Notes under the pieces: model-generated
Seen by the model: only the letters and a program-made list of their open reading frames with translations
The model's database searches: none
Told to the model about the DNA's origin: nothing
Assembly (NCBI RefSeq): GCF_003851545.1
Contig: NZ_BHVX01000002.1
Coordinates: forward strand, 248,001 to 312,000
Source: Ralstonia sp. SET104
Lineage (GTDB): Bacteria > Pseudomonadota > Gammaproteobacteria > Burkholderiales > Burkholderiaceae
Direction of reading: 5' to 3'
Length of the DNA stretch: 64,000 bases
Shown here: one piece after another, positions 10,165-19,549 of the stretch
How the letters are laid out: each line of letters starts with the position of its first letter
How positions within the stretch are numbered: position 1 is the stretch's first letter
Made by a program: the position numbers and the translations under genes

Positions 10165-11721
10165 TCAGTGCGCGCCGGCTGCTGCTTCCGCCCCGGCCGC
10201 CGATTTCGCCGGCTTGGTCAACCAAATGAAGACGATCAGCACGATAAACAGCACCGCAGAGATCCAGAAGATATCGTTGGCCCCCAGCATTGCGGCCTGC
10301 TGCGAGATCGTACGTTCGATCACACCGTTGGCTTGCAGGCTGGGCATGCCCAGTTGCGTGTACTGGTTGATTGACGACGAATAGGCCGGGTTGTACGGGT
10401 TCACGTGCTCGACCAGTTGCGCGTGGTGCAGGGCAGAACGGTTGTCCCACACCGTGGTCGAGATCGATGCACCGATGCCGCCGAACATGATCCGCACGAA
10501 GTTCGACAGGCCCGATGCCGCGGGAATCCGCTCGGGCGGCAGGCCCGACAGGATGATCGACGTGAGCGGGATGAAGAACATCGCCATGGCCGCGCCCTGG
10601 ATCAACGTCGGGACCATCAGCGTCCAGGTATCCACCTGCACGGTAAAGTGCGAGCGCATCCAGAACACCAATGCAAAGGTGATGAATGCACTCGTTGCCA
10701 CCCAACGCGCGTCCATCTTCGGCAGGTTCTTGCCGATCACGGGCGAGAGGAGGATGGCGAAAATGCCCACCGGCGCCATGATCAGACCCGCATCGGTGGC
10801 GGTATAGCCGACGATGGTCTGCAGCCACAACGGCAGGATCACGAGGTTGCCGAAAAACAGCCCGTACGCCACCGAGATGGCGACCACGCCTGCACTGAAG
10901 TTGCGGCCTTTGAACAGCGTCAAGTCCACTACGGGGTGATCTTCGGTCAGTTCCCACACCAGGAAGAACGCGAAGCCCACGATGGCGACGGCGGTCAACA
11001 CTACGACCTCGGTCGAGTTGAACCAATCGAGTTCCTTGCCGCGATCCAGCATCAACTGCAGCGAGCCGACCCACAGAATCAGCAGCGCCAAGCCGATCTT
11101 GTCGATGGGCAGTGAGCGCGTGGGTGATTCTCGGTCCTTATAGATAACCCACGTTGCATACGCGGCGAGGATGCCCACCGGGATGTTGATATAGAAGATC
11201 CACGGCCAGCTCATGTTGTCAGAGATCCAGCCGCCGAAGATCGGCCCCATGATCGGCGCGACCAGCGTAGTCATGCCCCATAGTGCCAATGCCATTGAGC
11301 TTTTGGCGGGCGGATATGTCGACAGCAGCAACGATTGCGACAGCGGAATCATCGGGCCGGCCACGGCACCCTGGATGATCCGGGCGGCGATCAGCATGCC
11401 CATGTTGGGCGCCAGTCCGCATGCCCACGACGACAGCACGAACAGCAGAATCGACGTGATGAACAGGCGCACCTGTCCGAAACGCTGCGTCAGCCACCCC
11501 GTGAGCGGCACCGAGATGGCGTTGGCCACCGCAAACGAGGTGATGACCCACGTGCCCTGGTTCGGCGCTACGCCCAGGTCGCCCGAGATGGCCGGGATCG
11601 ACACGTTGGCGATGGACGAATCCAGCACATTCATGAACGTCGCCAGCGACAGCGCTACCGTACCGATCGCCAGTTTGGCGCCGGTCAGTGGCTGTGGTGG
11701 CTTGGGCGCGGCAGTTGCCAT
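10165..11721 (-). CDS. DHA2-family MFS multidrug efflux permease (EmrB-like)
   Basis: The 518-residue inner-membrane protein has about 14 predicted transmembrane helices. It carries the DHA2/EmrB-QacA features: FMNVLDSSIANVSIPAI in helix 1, an RFGQVR loop (motif A) and the GPIFGGWISDNMSWPWIFYI stretch of motif C and the following loop. Such permeases export hydrophobic drugs or phenolics by proton antiport. It is the last gene of the operon marR - outer membrane factor - membrane fusion protein - MFS and starts three bases after the membrane fusion gene stops. The substrate cannot be deduced; aromatic acids or uncouplers are typical for EmrB. Confidence 0.93.
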   Translation of the reverse strand: MATAAPKPPQPLTGAKLAIGTVALSLATFMNVLDSSIANVSIPAISGDLGVAPNQGTWVITSFAVANAISVPLTGWLTQRFGQVRLFITSILLFVLSSWACGLAPNMGMLIAARIIQGAVAGPMIPLSQSLLLSTYPPAKSSMALALWGMTTLVAPIMGPIFGGWISDNMSWPWIFYINIPVGILAAYATWVIYKDRESPTRSLPIDKIGLALLILWVGSLQLMLDRGKELDWFNSTEVVVLTAVAIVGFAFFLVWELTEDHPVVDLTLFKGRNFSAGVVAISVAYGLFFGNLVILPLWLQTIVGYTATDAGLIMAPVGIFAILLSPVIGKNLPKMDARWVATSAFITFALVFWMRSHFTVQVDTWTLMVPTLIQGAAMAMFFIPLTSIILSGLPPERIPAASGLSNFVRIMFGGIGASISTTVWDNRSALHHAQLVEHVNPYNPAYSSSINQYTQLGMPSLQANGVIERTISQQAAMLGANDIFWISAVLFIVLIVFIWLTKPAKSAAGAEAAAGAH

Positions 11722-11724
11722 GCG

Positions 11725-13014
11725 TCAGACCTTGGGTGCGGGTTGTGAAGCGCGCGGAGCCGATGTGGCCGGCAGGTTGGTGGCGGCCGGTGTCGTGGCT
11801 GCGCCGCGGCCGGCGTTGGCGGAGATGATGCTGGCGATGACCTGATCGGCATCCTTGCCGGCCTGGTCGTACACCGTCGTTTGCAGCGGCGAAGCGGTCG
11901 GTGCGGTGGCCAGGCTCTGGCCGCCTTCGTCATGGATATCGACCTTGGCTTCCATCGACAAGCCCACGCGCAACGGATGGTCCTTCAGCTCCTTCGCGTC
12001 GAGCGACACGCGCACCGGCAGGCGTTGCACCACCTTGATCCAGTTGCCCGTGGCGTTCTGTGCCGGCAGCAGCGAAAACGCCGAGCCCGTACCTGCCGAG
12101 AAACCGACCACCTTGCCGTGGTATGTCACGCTGCTGCCATACACGTCGGCCACCAGTTCAACCGGCTGGCCCACGCGCATGTGGCGCACCTGGACTTCCT
12201 TGAAGTTGGCGTCCACCCAGAGCTGGTCCAGCGGCACGATGGCCATCAGCGGCGTGCCCGGGGCAACGCGCTGGCCGACCTGCACCGAACGCTTGGCCAC
12301 GTAGCCTGTGACCGATGCCGGCAGGCTGGTACGCGCGTAGGCGAGGTACGCCTCGCGCACCTTGGCGGCGGCTTGCAGCACGTTCGGATGACGTTCCAGC
12401 GTGGTCTGCTCGGTCAGCACACGATTGCCCTGCAACTGTTCCTTGGCGGCTTCCAGTGCGGATTGCGCAGCCTGCACGGCGGTCTGCGCGTGCGAGATTT
12501 CTTCCTGCGACACCGCACCCGAGCCGGCGATCTGCTTACGGCGTGCGAGGTCATCCTTCGCCTTGGCGAGATCGCTTTCGCGCATGGCCAGCGTGGCGGT
12601 GAAAGCGCTGGTGTTCGAATACAGCGTGCGCACCTGGCGCACCGTCTGCGCGAGCGCGGCTTCGGCCTGCTCCAGCGCGACGCGGGCGTCGGCGCGGTCC
12701 AGTTCGATCACAGGTTGGCCGGAAGAGACGAGCTGCGTGTCGTCGGCGCGAATGGCCACTACGGTGCCGGCCACCTGCGGTGTCACCTGGACCACGTTGC
12801 CTTGCACGTATGCATCGTCGGTCGACTCGAACCAGCGGCCGTACAGGCCCCAGTAGAGGCCGTAGCCGACGCCGGCGACCACCAGTGCGGCGGCCAGCGT
12901 GGTCAGCATGCGCTTGCGCTTCCCGTTGCCATTTCCGTTGCCGGTGGGCGTTGCGGCGGGGGCTGCTGGCGTGGGGGCCGCTGACGGTGCGGCTTGGGGC
13001 TTGTTGTCACTCAT
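11725..13014 (-). CDS. HlyD/EmrA-family membrane fusion protein
   Basis: The 429-residue protein is the periplasmic adaptor linking the MFS permease to the outer membrane channel. A single N-terminal transmembrane helix (about residues 36-56) follows a Pro/Ala-rich cytoplasmic tail. Then come the biotinyl-lipoyl-like half (STDDAYVQGNVVQVTPQVAG), a coiled-coil hairpin of about 100 residues and the second lipoyl half (ARTSLPASVTGYVAKRSVQVG). A C-terminal Ala/Thr/Pro-rich tail is unlike the core. Gene order and close spacing to both neighbours support a complete tripartite pump. Confidence 0.93.
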   Translation of the reverse strand: MSDNKPQAAPSAAPTPAAPAATPTGNGNGNGKRKRMLTTLAAALVVAGVGYGLYWGLYGRWFESTDDAYVQGNVVQVTPQVAGTVVAIRADDTQLVSSGQPVIELDRADARVALEQAEAALAQTVRQVRTLYSNTSAFTATLAMRESDLAKAKDDLARRKQIAGSGAVSQEEISHAQTAVQAAQSALEAAKEQLQGNRVLTEQTTLERHPNVLQAAAKVREAYLAYARTSLPASVTGYVAKRSVQVGQRVAPGTPLMAIVPLDQLWVDANFKEVQVRHMRVGQPVELVADVYGSSVTYHGKVVGFSAGTGSAFSLLPAQNATGNWIKVVQRLPVRVSLDAKELKDHPLRVGLSMEAKVDIHDEGGQSLATAPTASPLQTTVYDQAGKDADQVIASIISANAGRGAATTPAATNLPATSAPRASQPAPKV

Positions 13015-13070
13015 GATGTTGGCTCGAAAGAATGCGTTGGAACGGCTTGTTCAGTTCAATTCAGTACAGA

Positions 13071-14603
13071 TCAGCTATGCGGTGCGGCGGCCTCGGGTTT
13101 GGCGCCCGGCAGGTCTTCTGCCGTATAGCCGCCGCCCAGGGCCTTGATGAGGGCCATCTGCGCGTCGAGGCGGCGTGCCTGCAGGTTAGTCGCGAGCTTG
13201 CGTTGCTGCAGCACCGTCGTCTCGGCATTCAGCACGACCAGTTGCGTGCCAAGGCCGGCGCCATAGCGCGTGCGGGCGAGGCTGTAGGCGCGTTCGGCTT
13301 CGCTCAGGGCGGTGCGCTGGATGGTGATCTGCGAGTCGATACTGTGCAGCGTGGTGATCTGGTCAGCGGTGTCATGCAGGGCTTCGGTCAGCGTCTGGTT
13401 GTAGCTGGCAACAGCTGCGTCATAGCTGGCGTACTTGCCGCGCAGGTTGGCGCGCAGCTTGCCGCCCTCGAAGATTGGCAGTTTGAGCGCAGGGCCGATG
13501 CCAAGCTGGCGCGACGCGCCAAGCAGCAGGTTTTCCGGCGCAATCGAAGCCAGCCCCAAGAACGCGGTCAGGCTGACGTCGGGCAGAAACTCTGCCTTGG
13601 CCACGTCGATATCCTTCGACGCGGCTTCCACGCGCCAGCGCGCAGCCACGAGATCCGGACGACGGCCGATCAGGTCGATGGTCAGATTGTTCGGCAGCTT
13701 GGGGGTGTCTTGTGCAAGCAGCGTCGGGCGTGTAATTGCCAAGCCGCGGTCTGGGCCTTTGCCGAGCAGCGCGGCCAACTGATTGCGCGCCAGCGTGATC
13801 TGCTCATCGACTTGCTCAAGTTCCGTTTGTGCGGCAGCCACGTTGGCGCGGGCCTGCGTGGTCTCGACTTGCGTATCGAGGCCGGCACGCAAGCGTTGGC
13901 CTGCAAGGTTGGTCAAATCTTTGCGTTGCACGATGGAACGTTCGGCCACGTCGCGCTGCGCGTACAGCGCGGCCAGCTTGGCGTACGTACGGGCCACAGT
14001 GGTCGATAGCATCAGCCGCGAGGCTTGGCTTTCCGCTTCCATCGATTTGTCGTCGGACAGCGCGGCCTCCAGCGCGGAGCGGTTTTTGCCCCAGAAATCC
14101 AGGTCGTAGCTCACGCCAAGCTGGATCTTCGATTCCGTGAACCAGCGGCCCGCCAGCGGCGTGCCTTCAAACAGGTCGTACTCCGACAGGCGCTGGCGCG
14201 TCATCTCGGCATCGAGCCCGACACTCGGATACAGATTGCTGCGCACCACATCGGCCATCGCACGCGAGGCGCGCACGCGGGCAAAAGCGACTTGCAGGTT
14301 CGGGTTGTCCTTGATCGCCTCATCCACCAGTGCGCGCAGTTGCGGATCGTTGAACTGGTCGACCCAGTTCTGCGACGGCCACTGACCCCCTTGGGACGGC
14401 AGCGATTGCGCGCTCGCCAGTTGTCCCGGTGTTGTCAGCGTCTGCGTGCTGTGTGAGTTACCGAGGTTGGCGCAGCCAGCCAGCATGGCCAGCGTCACGG
14501 CGGAAAGCGCCACGCCCAGGCGCGCCGGCCATTGCACGCGCGCGTTGCCGGCGCGGCCTAGGGGCGAAGGTGCCTGGTGAGGGGCGGAGTTCGAGGCGTT
14601 CAT
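13071..14603 (-). CDS. Outer membrane efflux factor, NodT/OprM family lipoprotein
   Basis: The 510-residue protein is a TolC-like outer membrane channel subunit. After a basic segment and a hydrophobic stretch there is a lipobox, LAMLAGC (about residues 38-44), so the mature protein probably begins with a lipidated Cys. Two OEP repeats follow; the second contains the family stretch NNLTIDLIGRRPDLVAARWRVE. Family members are 450-510 residues long. It lies between marR (75 bases upstream) and the membrane fusion gene (56 bases downstream), so it is probably co-transcribed and dedicated to this pump. Confidence 0.92.
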   Translation of the reverse strand: MNASNSAPHQAPSPLGRAGNARVQWPARLGVALSAVTLAMLAGCANLGNSHSTQTLTTPGQLASAQSLPSQGGQWPSQNWVDQFNDPQLRALVDEAIKDNPNLQVAFARVRASRAMADVVRSNLYPSVGLDAEMTRQRLSEYDLFEGTPLAGRWFTESKIQLGVSYDLDFWGKNRSALEAALSDDKSMEAESQASRLMLSTTVARTYAKLAALYAQRDVAERSIVQRKDLTNLAGQRLRAGLDTQVETTQARANVAAAQTELEQVDEQITLARNQLAALLGKGPDRGLAITRPTLLAQDTPKLPNNLTIDLIGRRPDLVAARWRVEAASKDIDVAKAEFLPDVSLTAFLGLASIAPENLLLGASRQLGIGPALKLPIFEGGKLRANLRGKYASYDAAVASYNQTLTEALHDTADQITTLHSIDSQITIQRTALSEAERAYSLARTRYGAGLGTQLVVLNAETTVLQQRKLATNLQARRLDAQMALIKALGGGYTAEDLPGAKPEAAAPHS

Positions 14604-14677
14604 GTTGTTTGATGTGTCAAGCGATCGGGAGAGCGAAAAGCGTTCGGCGCGTTAGGTGTCATGCAGCCGGAACAGCG

Positions 14678-15199
14678 TCAGTGATCCGCGGGGCGCATGC
14701 GGTGGCTTTCAGTGGCGGCACAGTTGTCGAGAACGCGCTTGAGAAGCTCGCGCAGCGTATCGACGTCGCCCGGCGTAAAGCCGGCAAAGAAACGGTTCAG
14801 CACGCGCGTATAGATGGCTGGCATGCGGTCGGCCAAGTCTCGGCCGGCTTCAGTCAGCTCCAGATGCACGACACGGCGGTCGGACTCGCTGCGCACGCGC
14901 TCGATCAGGCCGCGCTTTTCCATGCGGCTGAGCATGCGGGTGAGCGATCCGATGTCGGTATTCAGTTCGCGGCCGAGGTCTGTAGCGGTCTGGCAGCGGC
15001 CGTTGGCGAGCAGCACCAGGCAACTCGCCTGGGAATGCGTCACGTCCATCTGCGCGACTTCCTGCTCGATCGCCATGGACAGCGCTGTCTTGGTGCGCCC
15101 GACGAGGTAGCCCACGCTTTCGCACATGCGGTAGTCCTCCACCCGGAAGAGTGTTCCGGCGGCAGCAACTTCGGTGGCGGATCTTGTCTGTTCGGACAT
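14678..15199 (-). CDS. MarR-family transcriptional regulator of the efflux operon
   Basis: The 173-residue protein is a winged-helix dimeric repressor of the MarR family. The wing and recognition helix region reads DIGSLTRMLSRMEKRGLIER, followed by DRRVVHLELTEAGRDLADRM, both diagnostic. The first ATG is at 15199; a TTG at 15214 is the upstream alternative. It is the first gene of the efflux operon. Its own promoter overlaps a perfect 12-base palindrome, and a near-identical site covers the start codon, so autorepression is likely. MarR repressors in this arrangement usually release DNA on binding a phenolic ligand; the ligand here is unknown. Confidence 0.92.
   Translation of the reverse strand: MSEQTRSATEVAAAGTLFRVEDYRMCESVGYLVGRTKTALSMAIEQEVAQMDVTHSQASCLVLLANGRCQTATDLGRELNTDIGSLTRMLSRMEKRGLIERVRSESDRRVVHLELTEAGRDLADRMPAIYTRVLNRFFAGFTPGDVDTLRELLKRVLDNCAATESHRMRPADH
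15189..15198. promoter_or_regulatory. Second MarR operator-like site
   Basis: TGTTCGGACA differs by one base from the core of the perfect palindrome upstream. The two sites are 30 bases apart centre to centre, close to three helical turns. It overlaps the predicted marR start codon. Confidence 0.5.
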
Positions 15200-15217
15200 C
15201 TTATGTATGCACAATCA

Positions 15218-15229
15218 TTGTCCGGACAA
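15218..15229. promoter_or_regulatory. Palindromic operator at the marR promoter
   Basis: TTGTCCGGACAA is a perfect 12-base palindrome that abuts the -10 element of the marR promoter and covers the likely transcription start. Its position fits autorepression by the MarR protein encoded just downstream. Confidence 0.65.
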
Positions 15230-15257
15230 ATATACGAATTGACGCAGCAAACAGCAA
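15229..15257 (-). promoter_or_regulatory. Promoter of the marR-efflux operon
   Basis: On the minus strand TTGCTG (15257-15252), a 17-base spacer and TATATT (15234-15229). It is directly followed by the palindromic operator. Confidence 0.65.
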
Positions 15258-15449
15258 GGTACTGAATGCGTGATTCCATTTTTGGAAATAATGTGTGATT
15301 TATTGATCTCCTGCGCAACGTTCTTTCATGGATTGGTCAAGCAGTGTCATCTCTTGCGCATCGCAACATGCTAGAATGTCAGGTTATTCCGCGAGCTGTT
15401 TTTGGGTGATGTCCCCGGCTCGTCTCACGTCTTTTCGAGTTCACATCCC

Positions 15450-17270
15450 ATGCGCGCGCTTCGCAACATCGCCATCATTGCCCACGTTGACCACGGCAAG
15501 ACCACACTGGTCGACCAGCTCCTTCGCCAAGCCGGTACGTTCCGCGAGAACGAGCAGCTCACCGAGCGCGTGATGGACTCGAACGACATCGAAAAAGAGC
15601 GCGGTATCACGATTCTGGCCAAGAACTGCGCGGTCGAATACAACGGCACGCACATCAACATCGTCGACACGCCGGGGCACGCGGACTTTGGCGGCGAAGT
15701 GGAGCGTGTGCTGTCGATGGTCGACGGTGTGCTGCTGCTGGTGGATGCCGTGGAAGGCCCGATGCCGCAGACGCGTTTCGTGACGCGCAAGGCACTGGCT
15801 CTGGGCCTGAAGCCCATCGTCGTGATCAACAAGGTGGACCGCCCGGGCGCGCGCCCGGAGTGGGTCATCAACCAAACTTTCGATCTGTTCGACAAGCTGG
15901 GCGCCAATGACGACCAGCTCGACTTCCCGGTGGTGTACGCGTCGGGCCTGAACGGCTACGCCGGTCTGACCGACGACGTGCGCGAAGGTGACATGAAGCC
16001 GCTGTTCGAGACCATTCTCGATAAGGTGCCGCAGCGTAACGACGACCCGAATGGCGCGTTCCAACTGCAGATCATTTCGCTCGATTACTCCAGCTACGTC
16101 GGCAAGATCGGCGTGGGCCGCATCACGCGTGGCCGTGTGCGTCCGCTGCAGGACGTGGTGGTCAAGTTCGGTCCGGAAGGCAACCCCATCAAGGGGCGCA
16201 TCAACCAGGTGCTGAAGTTCCGTGGTCTGGAGCGCGAGCTGGTGCAGGAAGCCGAAGCCGGCGACATTGTGCTGATCAACGGTATTGAAGAACTGGGCAT
16301 TGGTTGCACCGTGTGCGCTCCGGACAATCAAGAGGCGCTGCCGATGCTGAAGGTGGACGAACCGACGCTGACCATGAACTTCTGCGTCAACACCTCGCCG
16401 CTGGCTGGCCGTGAAGGCAAGTTCGTGACGAGCCGCCAACTGCGCGACCGTCTGGACCGCGAGCTGAAATCCAACGTGGCGCTGCGCGTGAAGGACACCG
16501 GCGACGACACGATCTTCGAAGTGTCGGGCCGTGGCGAATTGCATCTGACGATTCTGGTGGAAAACATGCGCCGCGAAGGCTACGAGCTGGCCGTGTCGCG
16601 CCCGCGCGTGGTGTTCAAGGAAATTGACGGCGTGAAGCACGAGCCGTTCGAGCGCCTGACCGTGGACGTGGAAGACGGCCACCAGGGCGGCGTGATGGAA
16701 GAGCTCGGCCGCCGCAAGGGCGAACTGCTCGACATGGCATCGGACGGCAAGGGCCGCACCCGCCTGGAATACCGCATTCCGGCACGCGGCCTGATCGGCT
16801 TCCAGGGTGAATTCCTGACGCTCACGCGCGGTACGGGCCTGATCAGCCACATCTTCGACGACTACTCCCCGGTCAAGGAAGGCGACCTGGGCGAGCGCCA
16901 CAACGGCGTGCTGATCTCGCAAGATGACGGCGCTGCTGTGGCCTACGCCCTGTGGAAACTGCAGGATCGCGGCCGCATGTTCGTGTCGCCAGGCGATGCG
17001 CTGTACGAAGGCATGATCATCGGCATCCACAGCCGCGACAACGATCTGGTCGTCAACCCGATCAAGGGCAAGCAACTGACCAACGTGCGCGCCTCGGGCA
17101 CAGACGAAGCCGTGCGACTGGTGCCGCCGATCCAGATGTCGCTGGAGTACGCCGTGGAATTCATTGCTGACGACGAATTGGTGGAAGTCACGCCGAAGAG
17201 CATCCGTCTGCGCAAGCGTCACCTGAAAGAACATGAGCGCAAGCGCGCATCGCGTGAAGAGGCGGTTTGA
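15450..17270 (+). CDS. typA: Translational GTPase TypA/BipA
   Basis: The 606-residue protein is a ribosome-associated GTPase involved in 50S assembly and in stress and virulence responses. G1 (AHVDHGKTT, residues 11-19), the [13 protein letters not shown] switch I stretch and [11 protein letters not shown] (G3) are intact, followed by [12 protein letters not shown] (G4). EF-G-like domains III and V and the BipA-specific C-terminal domain follow, ending in [21 protein letters not shown] chose ATG 15450 ([16 protein letters not shown]), matching the family start; the frame is open to 15402 without similarity. The gene is divergent from marR and stands alone, with a strong terminator after it. 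Confidence 0.96.
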   Translation: MRALRNIAIIAHVDHGKTTLVDQLLRQAGTFRENEQLTERVMDSNDIEKERGITILAKNCAVEYNGTHINIVDTPGHADFGGEVERVLSMVDGVLLLVDAVEGPMPQTRFVTRKALALGLKPIVVINKVDRPGARPEWVINQTFDLFDKLGANDDQLDFPVVYASGLNGYAGLTDDVREGDMKPLFETILDKVPQRNDDPNGAFQLQIISLDYSSYVGKIGVGRITRGRVRPLQDVVVKFGPEGNPIKGRINQVLKFRGLERELVQEAEAGDIVLINGIEELGIGCTVCAPDNQEALPMLKVDEPTLTMNFCVNTSPLAGREGKFVTSRQLRDRLDRELKSNVALRVKDTGDDTIFEVSGRGELHLTILVENMRREGYELAVSRPRVVFKEIDGVKHEPFERLTVDVEDGHQGGVMEELGRRKGELLDMASDGKGRTRLEYRIPARGLIGFQGEFLTLTRGTGLISHIFDDYSPVKEGDLGERHNGVLISQDDGAAVAYALWKLQDRGRMFVSPGDALYEGMIIGIHSRDNDLVVNPIKGKQLTNVRASGTDEAVRLVPPIQMSLEYAVEFIADDELVEVTPKSIRLRKRHLKEHERKRASREEAV

Positions 17271-17292
17271 TCGCCAAGCGATCTGCCGACAG

Positions 17293-17319
17293 AAACGCCC
17301 CGATTCGTCGGGGCGTTTT
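17293..17319. terminator. Terminator after typA
   Basis: AAACGCCCCG (17293-17302) pairs with CGGGGCGTTT (17309-17318) over a six-base loop, with TTTT at the end. It can also serve the convergent sterol-desaturase-family gene. Confidence 0.85.
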
Positions 17320-17336
17320 ACTTTGACCAGCCGTGT

Positions 17337-18251
17337 TCAGGAAGGCGATCCGACGCTGCTCGGTTCGACTGTCGCTGCAGAACGCGGGCTACGCCACTCA
17401 GGCGGTTTCCACAGGTAGCGCAAATCCCGATCGCGGAACACATCGGCCCACATATCGCGCCATTCATGGAAAGTGAGGGTAAGCGGGTTGTGCGTGTAGA
17501 CCTGCCGCGTAATGCCGAAGGTCGGCGCCTCTTCTTCGGGGACGAAGCTGCCGAACATGCGATCCCAGATGGTCAGCACGCCAGCGTAGTTGCGGTCGAC
17601 GTATTGCGGGTTCTTGGCGTGGTGCACCCGGTGCACCGAAGGCGTATTCACGTACTGCCCGAGCCAGCGCCAGAAGCCCGCGTAGCGTGAATCGAGCGCT
17701 CCCAGTCGTGTATGCACGAAGAACTGGAATGCCAGGTTCAGGCCCACCGCCAGAATCACCCAATCCGGCGTAAAGCCGATCCACGCCAGCGGAATCCAGA
17801 ACAGCCACATGCCAGAAATCGGATAGGTCAGGCTCTGGCGGAACGCCGTCGAAAAATTCATGCCTTCCGACGAGTGATGCGTCACGTGCGACGCCCACAT
17901 CCAGCGCACGCGATGGCTGGCGCGGTGAAAGAAGTAGTACAGAAAATCCTGCAGCAGCAGGAGCAGCACGAAAGACCACCACGTTTCGGGCATCGCGCGC
18001 AGGCCGTGGCTGTACGTCCATGAGTAGACCGTCTTGATCATCAGCCACAGGAAGAACGCATCCGACGCCTGGTGCATGAGCGCGAGACAGGCGTTTGAAA
18101 CGGTGTCCTTGAAGCTGTAGACGGACGGATCGCGCTTGCGCCAGTACCACGCCTCTGCACCGATGGTCAGCAGAAAGACCGGTGCAAAGGCCAGCAGGAT
18201 CAGGCCTGGGTCGAAACTGGATGCGCCTGGGGCGCTATTGGCGGGGGTCAT
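17337..18251 (-). CDS. Sterol desaturase / fatty acid hydroxylase family protein
   Basis: The 304-residue integral membrane protein has four or more hydrophobic helices. It carries the three histidine clusters of the di-iron hydroxylase superfamily: HRASH, HVTHH and HRVHH. The family hydroxylates or desaturates lipids such as sterols, carotenoids or fatty acids using oxygen. In bacteria lacking sterols the substrate is usually unknown, and nothing here narrows it. I chose ATG 18251 (MTPANSAPG); the open frame extends to 18302 but no strong ribosome binding site is seen for either start. The gene is divergent from the enoyl-CoA hydratase-family gene. Confidence 0.88.
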   Translation of the reverse strand: MTPANSAPGASSFDPGLILLAFAPVFLLTIGAEAWYWRKRDPSVYSFKDTVSNACLALMHQASDAFFLWLMIKTVYSWTYSHGLRAMPETWWSFVLLLLLQDFLYYFFHRASHRVRWMWASHVTHHSSEGMNFSTAFRQSLTYPISGMWLFWIPLAWIGFTPDWVILAVGLNLAFQFFVHTRLGALDSRYAGFWRWLGQYVNTPSVHRVHHAKNPQYVDRNYAGVLTIWDRMFGSFVPEEEAPTFGITRQVYTHNPLTLTFHEWRDMWADVFRDRDLRYLWKPPEWRSPRSAATVEPSSVGSPS

Positions 18252-18397
18252 CTGATTGTTGTGATGTGTGTTGTCTCCAGCCGGCAGATATACGCCCAAC
18301 ACCTGCGGTGGGAAAGGGGGCGGAGTAGAGCCCTTCCTCGCTTAAATACGCTGTCGTGTACAGTGCGAGCCGTTATTCCCACAACAACATCCGAGAC

Positions 18398-19507
18398 ATG
18401 CAATCCACTGTTTCCACCGCGCCCGAAGCAGAAGTCCAACCCAACGTGATCGCCGAAGTACGCGGCGGCATCGGCTGGCTGACGCTGAACCGGCCGCAGG
18501 CGCTCAATGCGCTGTCACTGGAGATGATCCGCGCACTGTCGCACGCACTGCTGGCGTGGCAGCACGATCCGGAAATTCACGCCGTCATCCTGCGCGGAGA
18601 AGGCGGCAAGGCCCTGTGCGCCGGCGGCGACATTCGCTTCTTCCATCGCGCCGCCATGGCCGCAGACCCGCAGCTCGTCACCTTCTTCACCGAGGAATAC
18701 CGCCTCAACCACCTGATCTTCAGCTATGCCAAGCCCTATATCGCGCTGATGGACGGCGTGGTGATGGGTGGTGGCATGGGCATCTCGCAAGGCGCGTCGC
18801 TGCGTGTGGTGACCCAACGCACGAAAATGGCCATGCCCGAGACCAACATCGGCCTGTTCCCCGATGTGGGCGGCGGCTGGTTCCTGGCACGCGTGCCGGG
18901 CCATGTGGGCGAATACCTGGGCGTGACGGGGCAGATGATCGAAGCGGCGGATGCGTTGACAGTTGGCCTTGCCGATTGCCATGTCACCGCTGACGCGCTG
19001 GCGGCCATCGTCCAGCGCCTGCGCGATGGCACCTGGAGCAGCGCCGAGCAGATCACAGCGTGCTTTACGGACGCCGCATCGGAGCCGGATGCTTCCAAGG
19101 CCATCATCGCCGCACATCGTGAATCCATCGATGCGTGTTTCAGTCAGACCACTGTGCAGGGCATCCTGGCCGATCTGGCTGGCAGTACCGACGCCGAATG
19201 GGCCGCGCAGACCGCCGCGCACATGGTCAAGCGCTCGCCGCTGATGATGGCCGTAACGCTGGAGCTGATCCGTCGCGGCCGCCACACCACGCTGGCCGAC
19301 GAACTGCGCCGCGGGCTGGACATGATGACGCACGTGTTTGCCGAGGGTGACGGCATTGAAGGCATTCGCGCCCTGGCCGTCGACAAAGACCATGCGCCCA
19401 AGTGGAAGCACGCCAGCATCGATGCCGTGCGTGACGATGAGGTGGCCGCGTTCTTTGTTTCACCATGGCGCCATGCGCAACATCCGCTGCTGGGGCTGTC
19501 GGATTAG
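18398..19507 (+). CDS. Enoyl-CoA hydratase/isomerase family, probably 3-hydroxyisobutyryl-CoA hydrolase
   Basis: The 369-residue crotonase-fold protein has the oxyanion-hole motif KALCAGGDIRFFH (about residues 69-81) and ALMDGVVMGGGMGIS (about 117-131). The stretch AMPETNIGLFPDVGGGWFLAR follows. The Glu and Asp in PETNIGLFPDVGG and the longer C-terminal half are typical of 3-hydroxyisobutyryl-CoA hydrolases of valine catabolism rather than of short 260-residue hydratases. ATG 18398 is the first ATG with family similarity after it; in-frame GTG 18356 lies upstream. No other valine catabolism gene is adjacent, so the pathway assignment rests on the protein alone. Confidence 0.88.
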   Translation: MQSTVSTAPEAEVQPNVIAEVRGGIGWLTLNRPQALNALSLEMIRALSHALLAWQHDPEIHAVILRGEGGKALCAGGDIRFFHRAAMAADPQLVTFFTEEYRLNHLIFSYAKPYIALMDGVVMGGGMGISQGASLRVVTQRTKMAMPETNIGLFPDVGGGWFLARVPGHVGEYLGVTGQMIEAADALTVGLADCHVTADALAAIVQRLRDGTWSSAEQITACFTDAASEPDASKAIIAAHRESIDACFSQTTVQGILADLAGSTDAEWAAQTAAHMVKRSPLMMAVTLELIRRGRHTTLADELRRGLDMMTHVFAEGDGIEGIRALAVDKDHAPKWKHASIDAVRDDEVAAFFVSPWRHAQHPLLGLSD

Positions 19508-19549
19508 AACGGGTAAACTGCGCGCCTGGATTGAATCGTTGATTTTGCT

